Positions 1 to 8,268 of a stretch of DNA of 64,000 nucleotides are shown here, piece by piece. The notes beneath the pieces were generated by a model. That model worked only from the letters and a program-made list of their open reading frames with translations, did no database searches and had not been told where the DNA came from. Positions within the stretch are counted from its first letter, which is position 1, and every line of letters starts with the position of its first letter. Made by a program: the position numbers and the translations under genes. The DNA comes from Postechiella sp039985655 (GTDB lineage: Bacteria; Bacteroidota; Bacteroidia; Flavobacteriales; Flavobacteriaceae): NCBI GenBank assembly GCA_039985655.1, contig JBDWSF010000016.1, positions 186,001 through 250,000 of the forward strand, in the 5' to 3' direction.

Positions 1-1518
1 TATATCGTTGCTGATAAAGCTGGAGATTCTTACGATATGGTTTTTACTGGAATAAATATAAATAGAGCTTGGAAAGATGACAATACTTGGTTTGGAGAAT
101 ATACAGGAGCATATATTGCTTCCACTCTAGGAGGTGCAACAGATGCCCAAGCGCATGCTGCCGGAAGAGCTACTGCTGACACAGGCAGATATTTACCTGG
201 TACTGATGAGTATATAGCCGCTTTTAATAAAAGTATAAACGATCCCGATTTATCTACAGGTTCTAAGTTTCAAGATGCTTCTAAGTATTCTCATGCTGAT
301 GCGAATTATAATTTCAGCCATTTAATTGATTTTGCCGATATTCAAGTTGGTGGATCTTACAGAAAATATAGTTTAAATTCGTCGGGAACTATTTATACAG
401 ATTTAGATGGTCCTATTGAGTATTCAGAATTTGGAATTTATACTCAAATTCAGAAAAACTTAGAATTAACTGAAGATTTAGAATTAAAACTTACTGGTTC
501 TGTTCGTTATGATAAATCTGAATTTTTTGACGGTTTTCTATCACCAAGAATATCTGCTGGTTTAACCATTAATAAAATCCATAATGTTAGAGCCTCAGTA
601 CAAACAGGATTTAGAAACCCTACAACACAAGATTTATTTATTGGTCTTAATGCTGGTAGAGCTATTTTAATTGGTGCTGCTCCAGAGAATTTAGAACGCT
701 ACTCTAGTACTTTTGATATAAGTACTAGTGGACAAGCATTAGGTCAAGGAGAGACGATTACTCAAACAGGTGCCGTTGCTTACAATAATTCATATACAGC
801 TAGTTCTGTAACAGAACTTGGAGAAACTGGAGATCCTTCTGTATTAGAAATATCAAATCCAGATTTAGTTAAAGCAGAAAAAGTATCTTCTGCAGAGGTA
901 GGATATAGAGGTAAATTCAGTAACCTCATTGTAGATTTTAGTGCCTATTATAATAAATACAAAGATTTTATTTCTCAAGAAGTCGTTGTGTCACCTTATT
1001 ATGGGACTGTAGGTGATGGAAGTTTATCTGTTGCTGCTATTGCCAATGACGATTTTCAAGCCTATAGCACCTACACAAACTCTCCTGCTGATGTTAATTC
1101 ATATGGCGCATCGATTGGCTTATCAACTAAAGTATTTGGAAATTTTGATTTAAGCGGAAGTTACACATACGCTAAGCTAGATTTCGATAGAGTTAAATAT
1201 CCAGATTTCACAACAAACTTCAATACGCCTGAACATAAATTTAAAGCCTCTTTTGGAAACACCAAACTATTTGAAAACTTTGGTTTCAATATCGCCTATA
1301 GGTTTAGTGACGATTATTATTGGGAAGCCACTTTTGGTAATGGCGTAGTTCCTGAATTTCATACTGTAGATGCTCAAATTAACTTAAAAGTTCCTAGTAT
1401 GAAATCTACATTTAAAGCAGGTGCAACCAATCTATTAGGCGATGAATACTTCACAGCCTTTGGTACAGGATTTATAGGATCTATGTATTATGTTTCTTGG
1501 ACAATTAATAACTTATAA
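1..1518 (+). CDS. TonB-dependent receptor, C-terminal barrel (5' partial)
   Basis: The reading frame is open from the first base, so the gene starts outside the window; about 505 C-terminal residues are visible. They look like the beta-barrel of an outer-membrane TonB-dependent receptor: alternating aromatic/polar strands, an inter-strand segment with RASVQTGFRNPTTQDLF typical of these barrels, and repeated Y-x-D/N-x-Y patterns (for example YYNKYKDF). The TonB box and plug lie upstream and cannot be seen, so the substrate is unknown. The stop is one base before the ATG of an SGNH-hydrolase lipoprotein, so the two are almost certainly co-transcribed and may act together on an ester or lipid substrate (inference). 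Confidence 0.85.
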   Translation, partial: YIVADKAGDSYDMVFTGININRAWKDDNTWFGEYTGAYIASTLGGATDAQAHAAGRATADTGRYLPGTDEYIAAFNKSINDPDLSTGSKFQDASKYSHADANYNFSHLIDFADIQVGGSYRKYSLNSSGTIYTDLDGPIEYSEFGIYTQIQKNLELTEDLELKLTGSVRYDKSEFFDGFLSPRISAGLTINKIHNVRASVQTGFRNPTTQDLFIGLNAGRAILIGAAPENLERYSSTFDISTSGQALGQGETITQTGAVAYNNSYTASSVTELGETGDPSVLEISNPDLVKAEKVSSAEVGYRGKFSNLIVDFSAYYNKYKDFISQEVVVSPYYGTVGDGSLSVAAIANDDFQAYSTYTNSPADVNSYGASIGLSTKVFGNFDLSGSYTYAKLDFDRVKYPDFTTNFNTPEHKFKASFGNTKLFENFGFNIAYRFSDDYYWEATFGNGVVPEFHTVDAQINLKVPSMKSTFKAGATNLLGDEYFTAFGTGFIGSMYYVSWTINNL

Positions 1519-1519
1519 G

Positions 1520-3091
1520 ATGAAAAAGACAATTATTAACTCAAAATATATTTTGCTATTAGCAAGTTTAATTTCTATTATAGCTTGTAATGACATTGAT
1601 GATGTTTTAGCAGACAATAATGTTGAAGCAGCAGAAATATTACCAGAATTAACACCAGGCTCTGTAGACTTTTCAAATTATGTAGCTTTAGGCGCATCTT
1701 TTACATCAGGTTATACAGATGGCGCCCTTTTTATTGCTGCACAAGAAAACTCTTTTCCTAATATTCTAGCTCAACAATTTGTTAATGCTAATGGAACTGA
1801 TTTTACACAACCGCTTATGAATGATAATACAGGCGGAATGATAATTCCAATTCCTGGTCAAGATGACTTACCTTATCGATTAATTTTTAATGGAGAAGCA
1901 CCTCAGCGTTTAGACGAATTTTTAATGGAATTAGGAGCAACCGCACCTGAAGTCACAACAAATGTTACCAATAGCCTAGCTGCAGATGGAAGTATATTTA
2001 AAAACGTGGGAGTGCCTGGTGCAAAAAGCACCCATATAGATTTTAATGGTTATGCTGCTTTTAATCCTTATTTCGGCCGTATGGCAACCTCTTCTTCTGT
2101 TTCAATGTTAGAATACGCTATTAATCAAAACCCTACCTTCTTTACTTTATCTGAAATTGGCGGAAATGATGTTTTAGGCTATGCCACTACAGGAGGAGAT
2201 GGTAGCGATCCTTTAACACTTACGGCTACCTTCGATTTTCTTTTTAATGATATGGTTACTCAGTTGCTTGCAACCGGTGCAAAAGGAATCGTAACAAATG
2301 TGCCATATATTACAGATTTACCACATTTTACAACCATAGTTTACAACCAACTAGATCCAAATGACGATGATATAGGACCTCTTTTAGTTCCTCAAATACC
2401 TACATTAAACGCAAGTTTATATGGTCCTTTAGATGCTATTTTTACTGGATATGGGGAACCAGACAGAATAAATATTTTATCTACAACTGAAGCAAATCCA
2501 TTATTAATTTTTGATGAAAATGCAACAGATAGATCTGCAGAAATCACTGGTGCTTTAACTTCTACTTTAGGTGTTGAAATGGCGACAGCCTTTGGTTTCA
2601 TTTTTGGAAAATCACGTCAAGCGACTAGCAATGACTTAATAGTTTTATCTGCTTCTAGTGCTATTGCATCAATTGCGACTGACATCCCTTCCCCAGTAAA
2701 TATAACAGGTATTAGCTATCCTATGTCAGATAAGTGGGTTTTAACTCCAGAAGAACAAGAAGAAATCAAAACTGCTACTGATGCTTACAATTCAACTATT
2801 GAGACTATAGCAAACACAAACGATAATTTGGCACTAGTTGATTTAAATGCCATTTTAACAGAATTAGCATCTACAGGGATTACTTTCGGTGATTTTACAA
2901 TGAATGCCAATCTTGTTACTGGTGGAGCCGTTAGTTTAGATGGGATACACTTAACAGCTAGAGGTTATTCATATATGGCATACAAATTCTTAGAAGCCAT
3001 CGATACTACTTTTGGATCCAATTTCATAGAATCAGGAAATATACCTAATCCTGGAGATTTTCCAACAAATTACTCCCCTACATTACAATAA
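1520..3091 (+). CDS. SGNH/GDSL-family hydrolase lipoprotein
   Basis: A 523-residue protein with a lipoprotein signal ending in SIIAC (Cys23), so it is probably anchored in the outer membrane. Three SGNH-hydrolase blocks are present: the nucleophile block VALGASFTSGY near residue 60 (GDSL replaced by GASF), EIGGNDVLGYA as block III with its Asn, and LDGIHLTARGY near the C-terminus as block V with the Asp/His pair. This family hydrolyses acyl or acetyl esters. The ATG at 1520 was chosen because it gives a clean signal peptide and directly follows the receptor stop; an upstream in-frame ATG at 1490 would lie inside the receptor gene. The receptor-esterase pairing suggests uptake or processing of an esterified substrate. 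Confidence 0.85.
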   Translation: MKKTIINSKYILLLASLISIIACNDIDDVLADNNVEAAEILPELTPGSVDFSNYVALGASFTSGYTDGALFIAAQENSFPNILAQQFVNANGTDFTQPLMNDNTGGMIIPIPGQDDLPYRLIFNGEAPQRLDEFLMELGATAPEVTTNVTNSLAADGSIFKNVGVPGAKSTHIDFNGYAAFNPYFGRMATSSSVSMLEYAINQNPTFFTLSEIGGNDVLGYATTGGDGSDPLTLTATFDFLFNDMVTQLLATGAKGIVTNVPYITDLPHFTTIVYNQLDPNDDDIGPLLVPQIPTLNASLYGPLDAIFTGYGEPDRINILSTTEANPLLIFDENATDRSAEITGALTSTLGVEMATAFGFIFGKSRQATSNDLIVLSASSAIASIATDIPSPVNITGISYPMSDKWVLTPEEQEEIKTATDAYNSTIETIANTNDNLALVDLNAILTELASTGITFGDFTMNANLVTGGAVSLDGIHLTARGYSYMAYKFLEAIDTTFGSNFIESGNIPNPGDFPTNYSPTLQ

Positions 3092-3116
3092 AATATCAAT
3101 TAAAAAATAAACTAGA

Positions 3117-3146
3117 AACGTCTTCAAATCGAAGGCGTTTTTTTTT
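3117..3146 (+). terminator. Rho-independent terminator after the SGNH lipoprotein
   Basis: AACGTCTTC, a loop of AAATC, then GAAGGCGTT (one G-U pair) followed by a run of T. It separates the receptor/SGNH pair from atpD. Confidence 0.8.
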
Positions 3147-3167
3147 GCAAAAAAGCTATAAAAACAA

Positions 3168-3199
3168 CTTTCTTATTTAAATTAAAACTCATATATTTG
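3168..3199 (+). promoter_or_regulatory. Promoter of atpD (Bacteroidota type)
   Basis: The sequence TATATTTG (3192-3199) matches the Bacteroidota -7 consensus TAnnTTTG. A weak CTTT -33 element lies about 20 bases upstream. The predicted leader to the atpD ATG is about 50 bases. This is a motif match only. Confidence 0.5.
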
Positions 3200-3258
3200 C
3201 ACGCGAAAACTAAAACGGTTTTCACACAATTAAATCGCATAATTTAAACACATAAGTA

Positions 3259-4767
3259 ATGTCTAAAGTTACAGGTAAAGTTGCACAAATAGTTGGTCCA
3301 GTTATCGATGTAGAATTCGGAGCAGGTTCAGAACTTCCAAAAATCTACGATTCATTAGAAATTAAAAGACCTGATGGTACTTTATTAGTACTAGAAGTTC
3401 AATCTCACATTGGTGAAGATACTGTTCGTACTATTGCTATGGATTCTTCTGATGGTTTAAGTAGAGGTACAGAAGTTGTTGCAACTGGCGCTCCAATACA
3501 AATGCCAATTGGTGGTGATGTATATGGTCGTTTATTTAATGTAATTGGAGATGCTATTGATGGATTAGGTGATTTACCTAAAGCTGGAGATGCTGGTTTG
3601 CCAATACACAGACAAGCTCCTAAATTTGAAGATTTATCAACTTCTACTGAAGTTTTATTTACTGGTATTAAAGTAATCGATTTAATTGAGCCTTATGCAA
3701 AAGGTGGTAAAATTGGTTTATTTGGTGGTGCTGGTGTAGGTAAAACAGTATTAATTCAAGAGTTGATTAACAATATAGCAAAAGGTCACGGTGGACTTTC
3801 AGTATTTGCTGGAGTTGGAGAAAGAACTCGTGAAGGAAATGACCTTTTAAGAGAGATGTTAGAATCTGGTATTATCAAGTATGGTGATGACTTTATGCAT
3901 TCTATGGAAGAAGGCGGATGGGATTTATCTAAAGTTGATAAAGCTGGAATGAAAGAATCGAAAGCTACTTTCGTATTTGGACAAATGAATGAGCCTCCTG
4001 GAGCACGTGCACGTGTTGCATTATCTGGTTTAACTATTGCTGAATATTTCCGTGATGGTGCTGGTGAAGGACAAGGAAAAGATGTATTATTCTTCGTAGA
4101 TAATATCTTCCGTTTTACACAAGCTGGATCTGAGGTATCTGCATTACTTGGTCGTATGCCTTCTGCGGTAGGTTACCAACCAACATTAGCAACAGAAATG
4201 GGTGCGATGCAAGAACGTATTACTTCAACAAAAAGAGGGTCTATTACATCTGTACAAGCGGTATATGTACCTGCAGATGATTTAACGGATCCTGCGCCTG
4301 CTACAACCTTTGCTCACTTAGATGCAACAACTGTATTATCTCGTAAAATTGCTGAGTTAGGTATTTACCCTGCAGTAGATCCATTAGATTCTACTTCAAG
4401 AATTTTAACTGCTGATATATTAGGAGATGAGCATTATGACTGTGCACAACGCGTAAAAGAGTTGTTGCAACGTTATAAAGAATTACAAGATATTATCGCC
4501 ATCTTAGGTATGGAGGAATTATCTGAAGAAGATAAAATGGCTGTAGGTAGAGCAAGACGTGTACAACGTTTCTTATCTCAACCATTCCACGTAGCAGAGC
4601 AGTTTACTGGTCTTAAAGGTGTGTTAGTTGATATTAAAGAAACGATTAAAGGATTTAATATGATTATGGATGGTGGTTTAGATCACTTACCAGAAGCAGC
4701 ATTTAACCTTAAAGGTTCTATTGAAGAAGCTATCGAAGCTGGAGAAAAAATGCTTGCAGAGGCGTAG
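3259..4767 (+). CDS. atpD: F1F0 ATP synthase subunit beta
   Basis: Catalytic beta subunit of F1-ATPase, 502 residues. Visible landmarks are the N-terminal barrel (GKVAQIVGPVIDVEF), the Walker A motif GGAGVGKT at residues 156-163, GERTREGNDL with the catalytic Glu region, the Walker B strand ending in LFFVDNIFR, and ALLGRMPSAVGYQPTL. Length and motifs are normal. Here atpD is grouped only with atpC and has its own promoter; the other atp genes are not in the window, an arrangement common in Bacteroidota where atpDC is split from atpBEFHAG. Confidence 0.98.
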   Translation: MSKVTGKVAQIVGPVIDVEFGAGSELPKIYDSLEIKRPDGTLLVLEVQSHIGEDTVRTIAMDSSDGLSRGTEVVATGAPIQMPIGGDVYGRLFNVIGDAIDGLGDLPKAGDAGLPIHRQAPKFEDLSTSTEVLFTGIKVIDLIEPYAKGGKIGLFGGAGVGKTVLIQELINNIAKGHGGLSVFAGVGERTREGNDLLREMLESGIIKYGDDFMHSMEEGGWDLSKVDKAGMKESKATFVFGQMNEPPGARARVALSGLTIAEYFRDGAGEGQGKDVLFFVDNIFRFTQAGSEVSALLGRMPSAVGYQPTLATEMGAMQERITSTKRGSITSVQAVYVPADDLTDPAPATTFAHLDATTVLSRKIAELGIYPAVDPLDSTSRILTADILGDEHYDCAQRVKELLQRYKELQDIIAILGMEELSEEDKMAVGRARRVQRFLSQPFHVAEQFTGLKGVLVDIKETIKGFNMIMDGGLDHLPEAAFNLKGSIEEAIEAGEKMLAEA

Positions 4768-4776
4768 CCTAAGCAA

Positions 4777-4853
4777 GTGCTGAATTTATTTCAGCATCTT
4801 TCTCAAATTGAACTTTGAATAAACATTAAAAGACCCTGAAGCAAGTTCAGGGT
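4777..4853 (+). repeat. Two-hairpin dispersed element between atpD and atpC
   Basis: Hairpin one is TGCTGAA-TTTAT-TTCAGCA (4778-4796). Hairpin two is ACCCTGAA-GCAAG-TTCAGGGT (4833-4853). The 15-mer CTGAATTTATTTCAG and the CTGAAnCAAGTTCAG core recur as the same pair, in inverse orientation, at 13942-14012 upstream of xth, so this is a dispersed two-hairpin element and not an atp-specific structure. Neither hairpin is followed by a T run. Confidence 0.7.
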
Positions 4854-4871
4854 ACTAAAACAAGTTTTAGT
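4854..4871 (+). promoter_or_regulatory. Hairpin abutting the atpC start codon
   Basis: ACTAAAAC-AA-GTTTTAGT is a perfect 8-bp dyad whose last base is the one before the atpC ATG. It occupies the normal ribosome-binding position. It may be a translational control element, or a fold too tight (2-base loop) to form fully. Confidence 0.4.
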
Positions 4872-5147
4872 ATGTATTTAGAAATTGTATCACCAGAAGC
4901 AACTTTATTTAGCGGAGAAGTAACATCGATTGCTGTTCCTGGAGTAGATGGTGAGTTTGAAATGCTTAAAGATCACGCACCAATTGTTTCTTTGTTAAAA
5001 GAAGGAAACGTGAAAATTTTCGGAGATATCACTATTAATGAAGAGGTTCAAGATAAATTCTCAAAACAAGACAAAGGGTTTTGGTTAACAATAAACTCTG
5101 GTACTATTGAATCGAAAGATAATAAAGTAATTGTTTTAGCTGACTAA
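4872..5147 (+). CDS. atpC: F1F0 ATP synthase subunit epsilon (short form)
   Basis: Epsilon subunit of F1, 91 residues, starting MYLEIVSPEATLFSGEV and containing the conserved VDGEFEMLKDHAPIVSLL segment of the N-terminal beta-sandwich. E. coli-type epsilon is about 138 residues with a C-terminal pair of helices that can inhibit ATP hydrolysis; this protein stops after the sandwich, so that helical domain is absent. Short epsilon subunits are usual in Bacteroidota. It lies 104 bases after atpD, and the gap is filled by three hairpins that could set the stoichiometry of the two products. Confidence 0.95.
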   Translation: MYLEIVSPEATLFSGEVTSIAVPGVDGEFEMLKDHAPIVSLLKEGNVKIFGDITINEEVQDKFSKQDKGFWLTINSGTIESKDNKVIVLAD

Positions 5148-5168
5148 ACTTTTATTTTAAAATATATT

Positions 5169-5200
5169 AAAAACGCGAAGCACATGCTTCGCGTTTTTTT
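5169..5200 (+). terminator. Rho-independent terminator after atpC
   Basis: AAACGCGAAGC-ACAT-GCTTCGCGTTT followed by more T residues. It is a perfect, G+C-rich stem typical of an intrinsic terminator. Confidence 0.9.
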
Positions 5201-5227
5201 GTGCTTTATATATATAGTATGAATTAA

Positions 5228-5770
5228 TCAACTCCAATCCCAAGATAATAATGTCCATTCTTGATTGTTAGAAGTATACTTTTTTAAGACCTCGAAACCA
5301 ACTGCTTGATGCGCATTTAAAGATCTTGTGTTTTTAACATCAACCTCTGTTATTAGTAGATTAAAAGTAGTATTAAGTTCTTTTTGCATATATTGGTACA
5401 AGCCTCTAAATAAACCTTGTTTTCTGTATGATTTATCTATACAAATTTGCCCCATTACAATATAGCTTGTACTAGGTTTTACACAGGTGTCTATCTCTAA
5501 AAACATAGGTTTTAAAACGTCAATAGTATTTTGAAACTCTGTTACCATACTTAAGGCGTAGCCAACTACTTTGTTATTTTGCGTTGCTATGATATGCGGA
5601 CAGACATCATTCATAGCTTTTAAAATTTCGAAACTATGATGCACGGTTAAAAAATCTTCTTTCAACTTTTCTTCTTCGGAAATTGATAATGGTATATTAT
5701 GCTTTTGCAACTCTAGAATACCTTTCAATTCTTGGCTGGTAGTCGCTCTTTTATAAATAACAGTATGCAT
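5228..5770 (-). CDS. GNAT-family N-acetyltransferase
   Basis: A 180-residue protein with a GNAT fold signature: MGQICIDKSYRKQGLFRGLY is the beta4-alpha3 acetyl-CoA binding segment (Q/RxxGxG/A variant, here RKQGLF), followed by LLITEVDVKNTRSLNAHQAVGFE, the usual N-x-x-S-x-x-x-h-x-x-x-G-F C-terminal motif. Its start is 8 bases after the umuD stop, so it is probably co-transcribed with umuD. The substrate cannot be inferred. Confidence 0.85.
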   Translation of the reverse strand: MHTVIYKRATTSQELKGILELQKHNIPLSISEEEKLKEDFLTVHHSFEILKAMNDVCPHIIATQNNKVVGYALSMVTEFQNTIDVLKPMFLEIDTCVKPSTSYIVMGQICIDKSYRKQGLFRGLYQYMQKELNTTFNLLITEVDVKNTRSLNAHQAVGFEVLKKYTSNNQEWTLLSWDWS

Positions 5771-5778
5771 TATAAAAA

Positions 5779-6219
5779 CTACACCTTCTTAATGACATTC
5801 GTTACAATTCCCCAAATAACAAAGTCATTTTCAGTTGTGATTTTTATAATGGGATAATTTGGATTTTCGGGTTGCAACCACACTTCGTCTTTATCTACTC
5901 GTAATCGTTTTACGGTAAACTCGCCATCTAAAAAGCAAACTGCTATTTTGTTATTTATAGGCTCTATACTTCTATCTATAACTAATAAATCGTTATCGTC
6001 TAATCCTGCACCAATCATAGATTGCCCGCTTACACGCGCAAAGAAAGTAGCTTCTTTGTTTTTAATAAGTTCTCTGTCTAAAGAAAGACGTTCTTCTTTA
6101 AAATCCTCGGCTGGCGATGGAAACCCTGCAGCAATACTTGTATCGAAAAAAAGCGCACCTAAACTATCTGTGGTTTCTGGTGTAAAAAAAGTTAGCGTAT
6201 TAGGTTCTTGTAATATCAT
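5779..6219 (-). CDS. umuD: UmuD-like translesion polymerase accessory protein (S24 peptidase)
   Basis: A 146-residue LexA/UmuD-type S24 peptidase without a DNA-binding domain. The self-cleavage bond is Ala31-Gly32 (AAGFPSP); the catalytic dyad is Ser67 in SGQSM and Lys104 in FTVKRL. UmuD-prime binds UmuC to form DNA polymerase V. A LexA role is unlikely because there is no N-terminal winged helix. The gene lies downstream of umuC on the same strand, not upstream as in the classical umuDC order, and a dispersed repeat sits in the 248-bp gap between them. Confidence 0.92.
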   Translation of the reverse strand: MILQEPNTLTFFTPETTDSLGALFFDTSIAAGFPSPAEDFKEERLSLDRELIKNKEATFFARVSGQSMIGAGLDDNDLLVIDRSIEPINNKIAVCFLDGEFTVKRLRVDKDEVWLQPENPNYPIIKITTENDFVIWGIVTNVIKKV

Positions 6220-6300
6220 TAGATGAATGTGTTATTTTGCGTTATGACTTTCTTAATCTTTTTAGATAATATCGCTGATTACAGATTGATTACTGCCAAC

Positions 6301-6410
6301 ACGGACTAGCTGCGTTAGGGATTGAGGCATTTGTTGAAGCTCTTTTTGTGTTGTTGCACCTATGCAACACAAAAAAGCGACTGCCGAAAGCCCGACCCTT
6401 GGGTAACGCC
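6301..6410 (-). repeat. Dispersed palindromic repeat, family A copy 1
   Basis: Read on the minus strand it begins GGCGTTACCCAAGGGTCGGG and ends CAATCCCTAACGC. The centre is TTTTTTGTGTTG, a short loop region, and CAACACAAAAAG. About 72 bases of the core are nearly identical to copies at 22087-22288 and 54478-54552. It lies between umuC and umuD. Confidence 0.85.
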
Positions 6411-6467
6411 TAAATAAAATTATTTTTTAGATTTTTAAATTTAATTCATTTTTTTGAGATTCCTTGT

Positions 6468-7724
6468 CTATTTTACAACAATAATGTCTTTAATATTAGT
6501 GGTATAACGCGGCGATAAGCGTTCTTGACGCATTTTCCATGTCCGTTTTAAATCTTGACTCCCCAGTTTCACCTTATAATTGGCATACTTTTTATTTAAA
6601 TGATCGATGGTATGCATTAGGGGTTTGTGCTTGGGGTTTTCATTTTCGAACATTTGTAACTGCTGATTGTTTGTGGGTACCAACCCCATAACAATAACGC
6701 CTGCTCGCTTGTATTTTATGCCTGATTTTAAAATTTTAGTGACCGCACGAACGGCTTCTTGGCTAATAACCAAAGAGGAATCTGTTGGGTAAGGCAAGCT
6801 AATTATTTTATTTGCTCTGTGCTGTTCTAGACCTTTTTTATGCCTGTCGCTACTTAACATCACATAAACAATGTGGCAGCTGGAGCCTTGTTTACGCAAT
6901 TTTTCTGCGCAACTTGTGGCAAAGGTAGAAATGCGTTCTTTTATATTTTCTATATCTGAATAGGTATATTCGAAACTCCGCGTGGTTGCTATAGCACGTT
7001 TTCTTTCTACTTCGTCAAGTTTTATTTCTGAGATACCTTCTAAGTCTTTTTTAAGTTTCCAACCTGTGATTGAAAAATTTTTACGTACCCAATCGTCTGA
7101 AAGTTGTGTGAAATCATATGCTTTTTTGCATCCTTTTGCTTTTAGTCGTTTTTGTAAACCGCGGCCAATACCCCAAACATCTTCTATATCAATCCATTTT
7201 AAAGCTTTAATCCGCTTTTCTTCGGAATCTATGACATATACACCATTGGTTTCTTTTGGGAATTTACGTGCTATTTTATTGGCTACCTTACTTAAAGCTT
7301 TTGTTGGCGCCATGCCGACACAGGTTGGAATACCTGTCCATTTTAAAATACGTTGCCGTATTTGATTCCCAGAATCATCAAAATCAAAATCTTCAAAACC
7401 TTTAAATTCTAAAAAGGCTTCGTCTATACTATAGACTTCGACATCTGGTGTAAAATGTTCTAAAATCGTCATGACGCGCTGACTCATGTCTCCGTATAAC
7501 GAATAGTTAGAAGATAATATCTTAATATTATTCGCTTTACAAAAACTTTCCCATTTAAAAATAGGCGCTCCCATTGGCAGGTTTAACACCTTTGCTTCAT
7601 CACTACGCGAAATAACACACCCATCGTTATTACTTAAAATAGCAATGGGTTTATGGCGTAAATTAGGGTTGAAAGCGCGTTCGCAAGACGCATAAAAATT
7701 GTTGCAATCTACTAAAGCATACAT
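6468..7724 (-). CDS. umuC: DNA polymerase V catalytic subunit UmuC (Y family)
   Basis: Error-prone Y-family translesion polymerase, 418 residues. The N-terminus MYALVDCNNFYASCERAF carries the metal-binding Asp and steric-gate region. YSIDEAFLEF carries the second acidic pair, followed by the palm/thumb helix-hairpin-helix region (DVWGIGRGLQKRL) and a little-finger domain. Length matches UmuC (about 420). It is the first gene of a minus-strand group umuC-repeat-umuD-GNAT. Its upstream region contains an 8-bp inverted repeat that could be an operator. Confidence 0.95.
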   Translation of the reverse strand: MYALVDCNNFYASCERAFNPNLRHKPIAILSNNDGCVISRSDEAKVLNLPMGAPIFKWESFCKANNIKILSSNYSLYGDMSQRVMTILEHFTPDVEVYSIDEAFLEFKGFEDFDFDDSGNQIRQRILKWTGIPTCVGMAPTKALSKVANKIARKFPKETNGVYVIDSEEKRIKALKWIDIEDVWGIGRGLQKRLKAKGCKKAYDFTQLSDDWVRKNFSITGWKLKKDLEGISEIKLDEVERKRAIATTRSFEYTYSDIENIKERISTFATSCAEKLRKQGSSCHIVYVMLSSDRHKKGLEQHRANKIISLPYPTDSSLVISQEAVRAVTKILKSGIKYKRAGVIVMGLVPTNNQQLQMFENENPKHKPLMHTIDHLNKKYANYKVKLGSQDLKRTWKMRQERLSPRYTTNIKDIIVVK

Positions 7725-7764
7725 GCTATAAAATTACAAGTTTATTTACATTTAAAGTATAAAA

Positions 7765-7795
7765 GAACATATAATTACATCTAAAAAATATGTTC
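7765..7795. promoter_or_regulatory. Inverted repeat upstream of umuC
   Basis: GAACATAT (7765-7772) and ATATGTTC (7788-7795) form a perfect 8-bp inverted repeat with a 15-base spacer, 40-70 bases upstream of the umuC ATG. The centre-to-centre distance of 23 bases is compatible with a dimeric repressor. Whether it is damage-responsive is unknown. Confidence 0.35.
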
Positions 7796-8159
7796 GCTTT
7801 AACAACATTTAATCACTCTATTCTTTTTCACTATAGCTATTGATTTTTAAAACATTTTCTAAATATGACTCAAGATCTATTATCATAAACTTAGCGACTA
7901 GCTTCAAGGTTGTTGAGCTTTACCCCCCTTTTTTGATAAATTAAAAGTTGTTCTTTTGATATTTTATTTAACACTTCCAATATTCTTTTGTAATTTGCAT
8001 TTAGGTTATTCCATCATTAATGTTTAATGACTAAAATAGCTTACTGACAACCAGTAAAATGGATGACTTTTTTATTTTAAATCATAATGAACAACAGGTT
8101 ATCTATGCTTGTTTATAAACATAATTTAATGTTTTCAAAAGGAACATCGTTAAAGTAAA

Positions 8160-8197
8160 TTGATCAAATTAAGCAATTCATTGATCAAATTGAGCAA
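8160..8197. repeat. 17-bp direct repeat upstream of the 8269 gene
   Basis: TTGATCAAATTAAGCAA (8160-8176) and TTGATCAAATTGAGCAA (8181-8197), one mismatch, 21 bases apart, which is two helical turns. Each contains the palindrome TTGATCAA. Such phased repeats often bind a regulator. Confidence 0.45.
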
Positions 8198-8268
8198 AAC
8201 AATACTTATCTATATTGTTAATTTCACAACATATATTTTTAAAAAAAATAACACTATTTATCATTATT

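Larger units (their letters stand above)
7725..8214. other. 490-bp intergenic region with candidate operators
   Basis: No convincing gene. It separates divergent umuC and the secreted-protein gene at 8269. Two structures stand out, listed separately: an inverted repeat close to umuC and a 17-bp direct repeat close to the plus-strand gene. The rest is A+T-rich without long stems. Confidence 0.6.

Noticed and set aside
5779..6219. LexA repressor
   Set aside because: No N-terminal winged-helix domain, and the length and position beside umuC point to UmuD.
6982..7365. 127-codon open frame on the plus strand
   Set aside because: Antisense to umuC; no recognisable domain.
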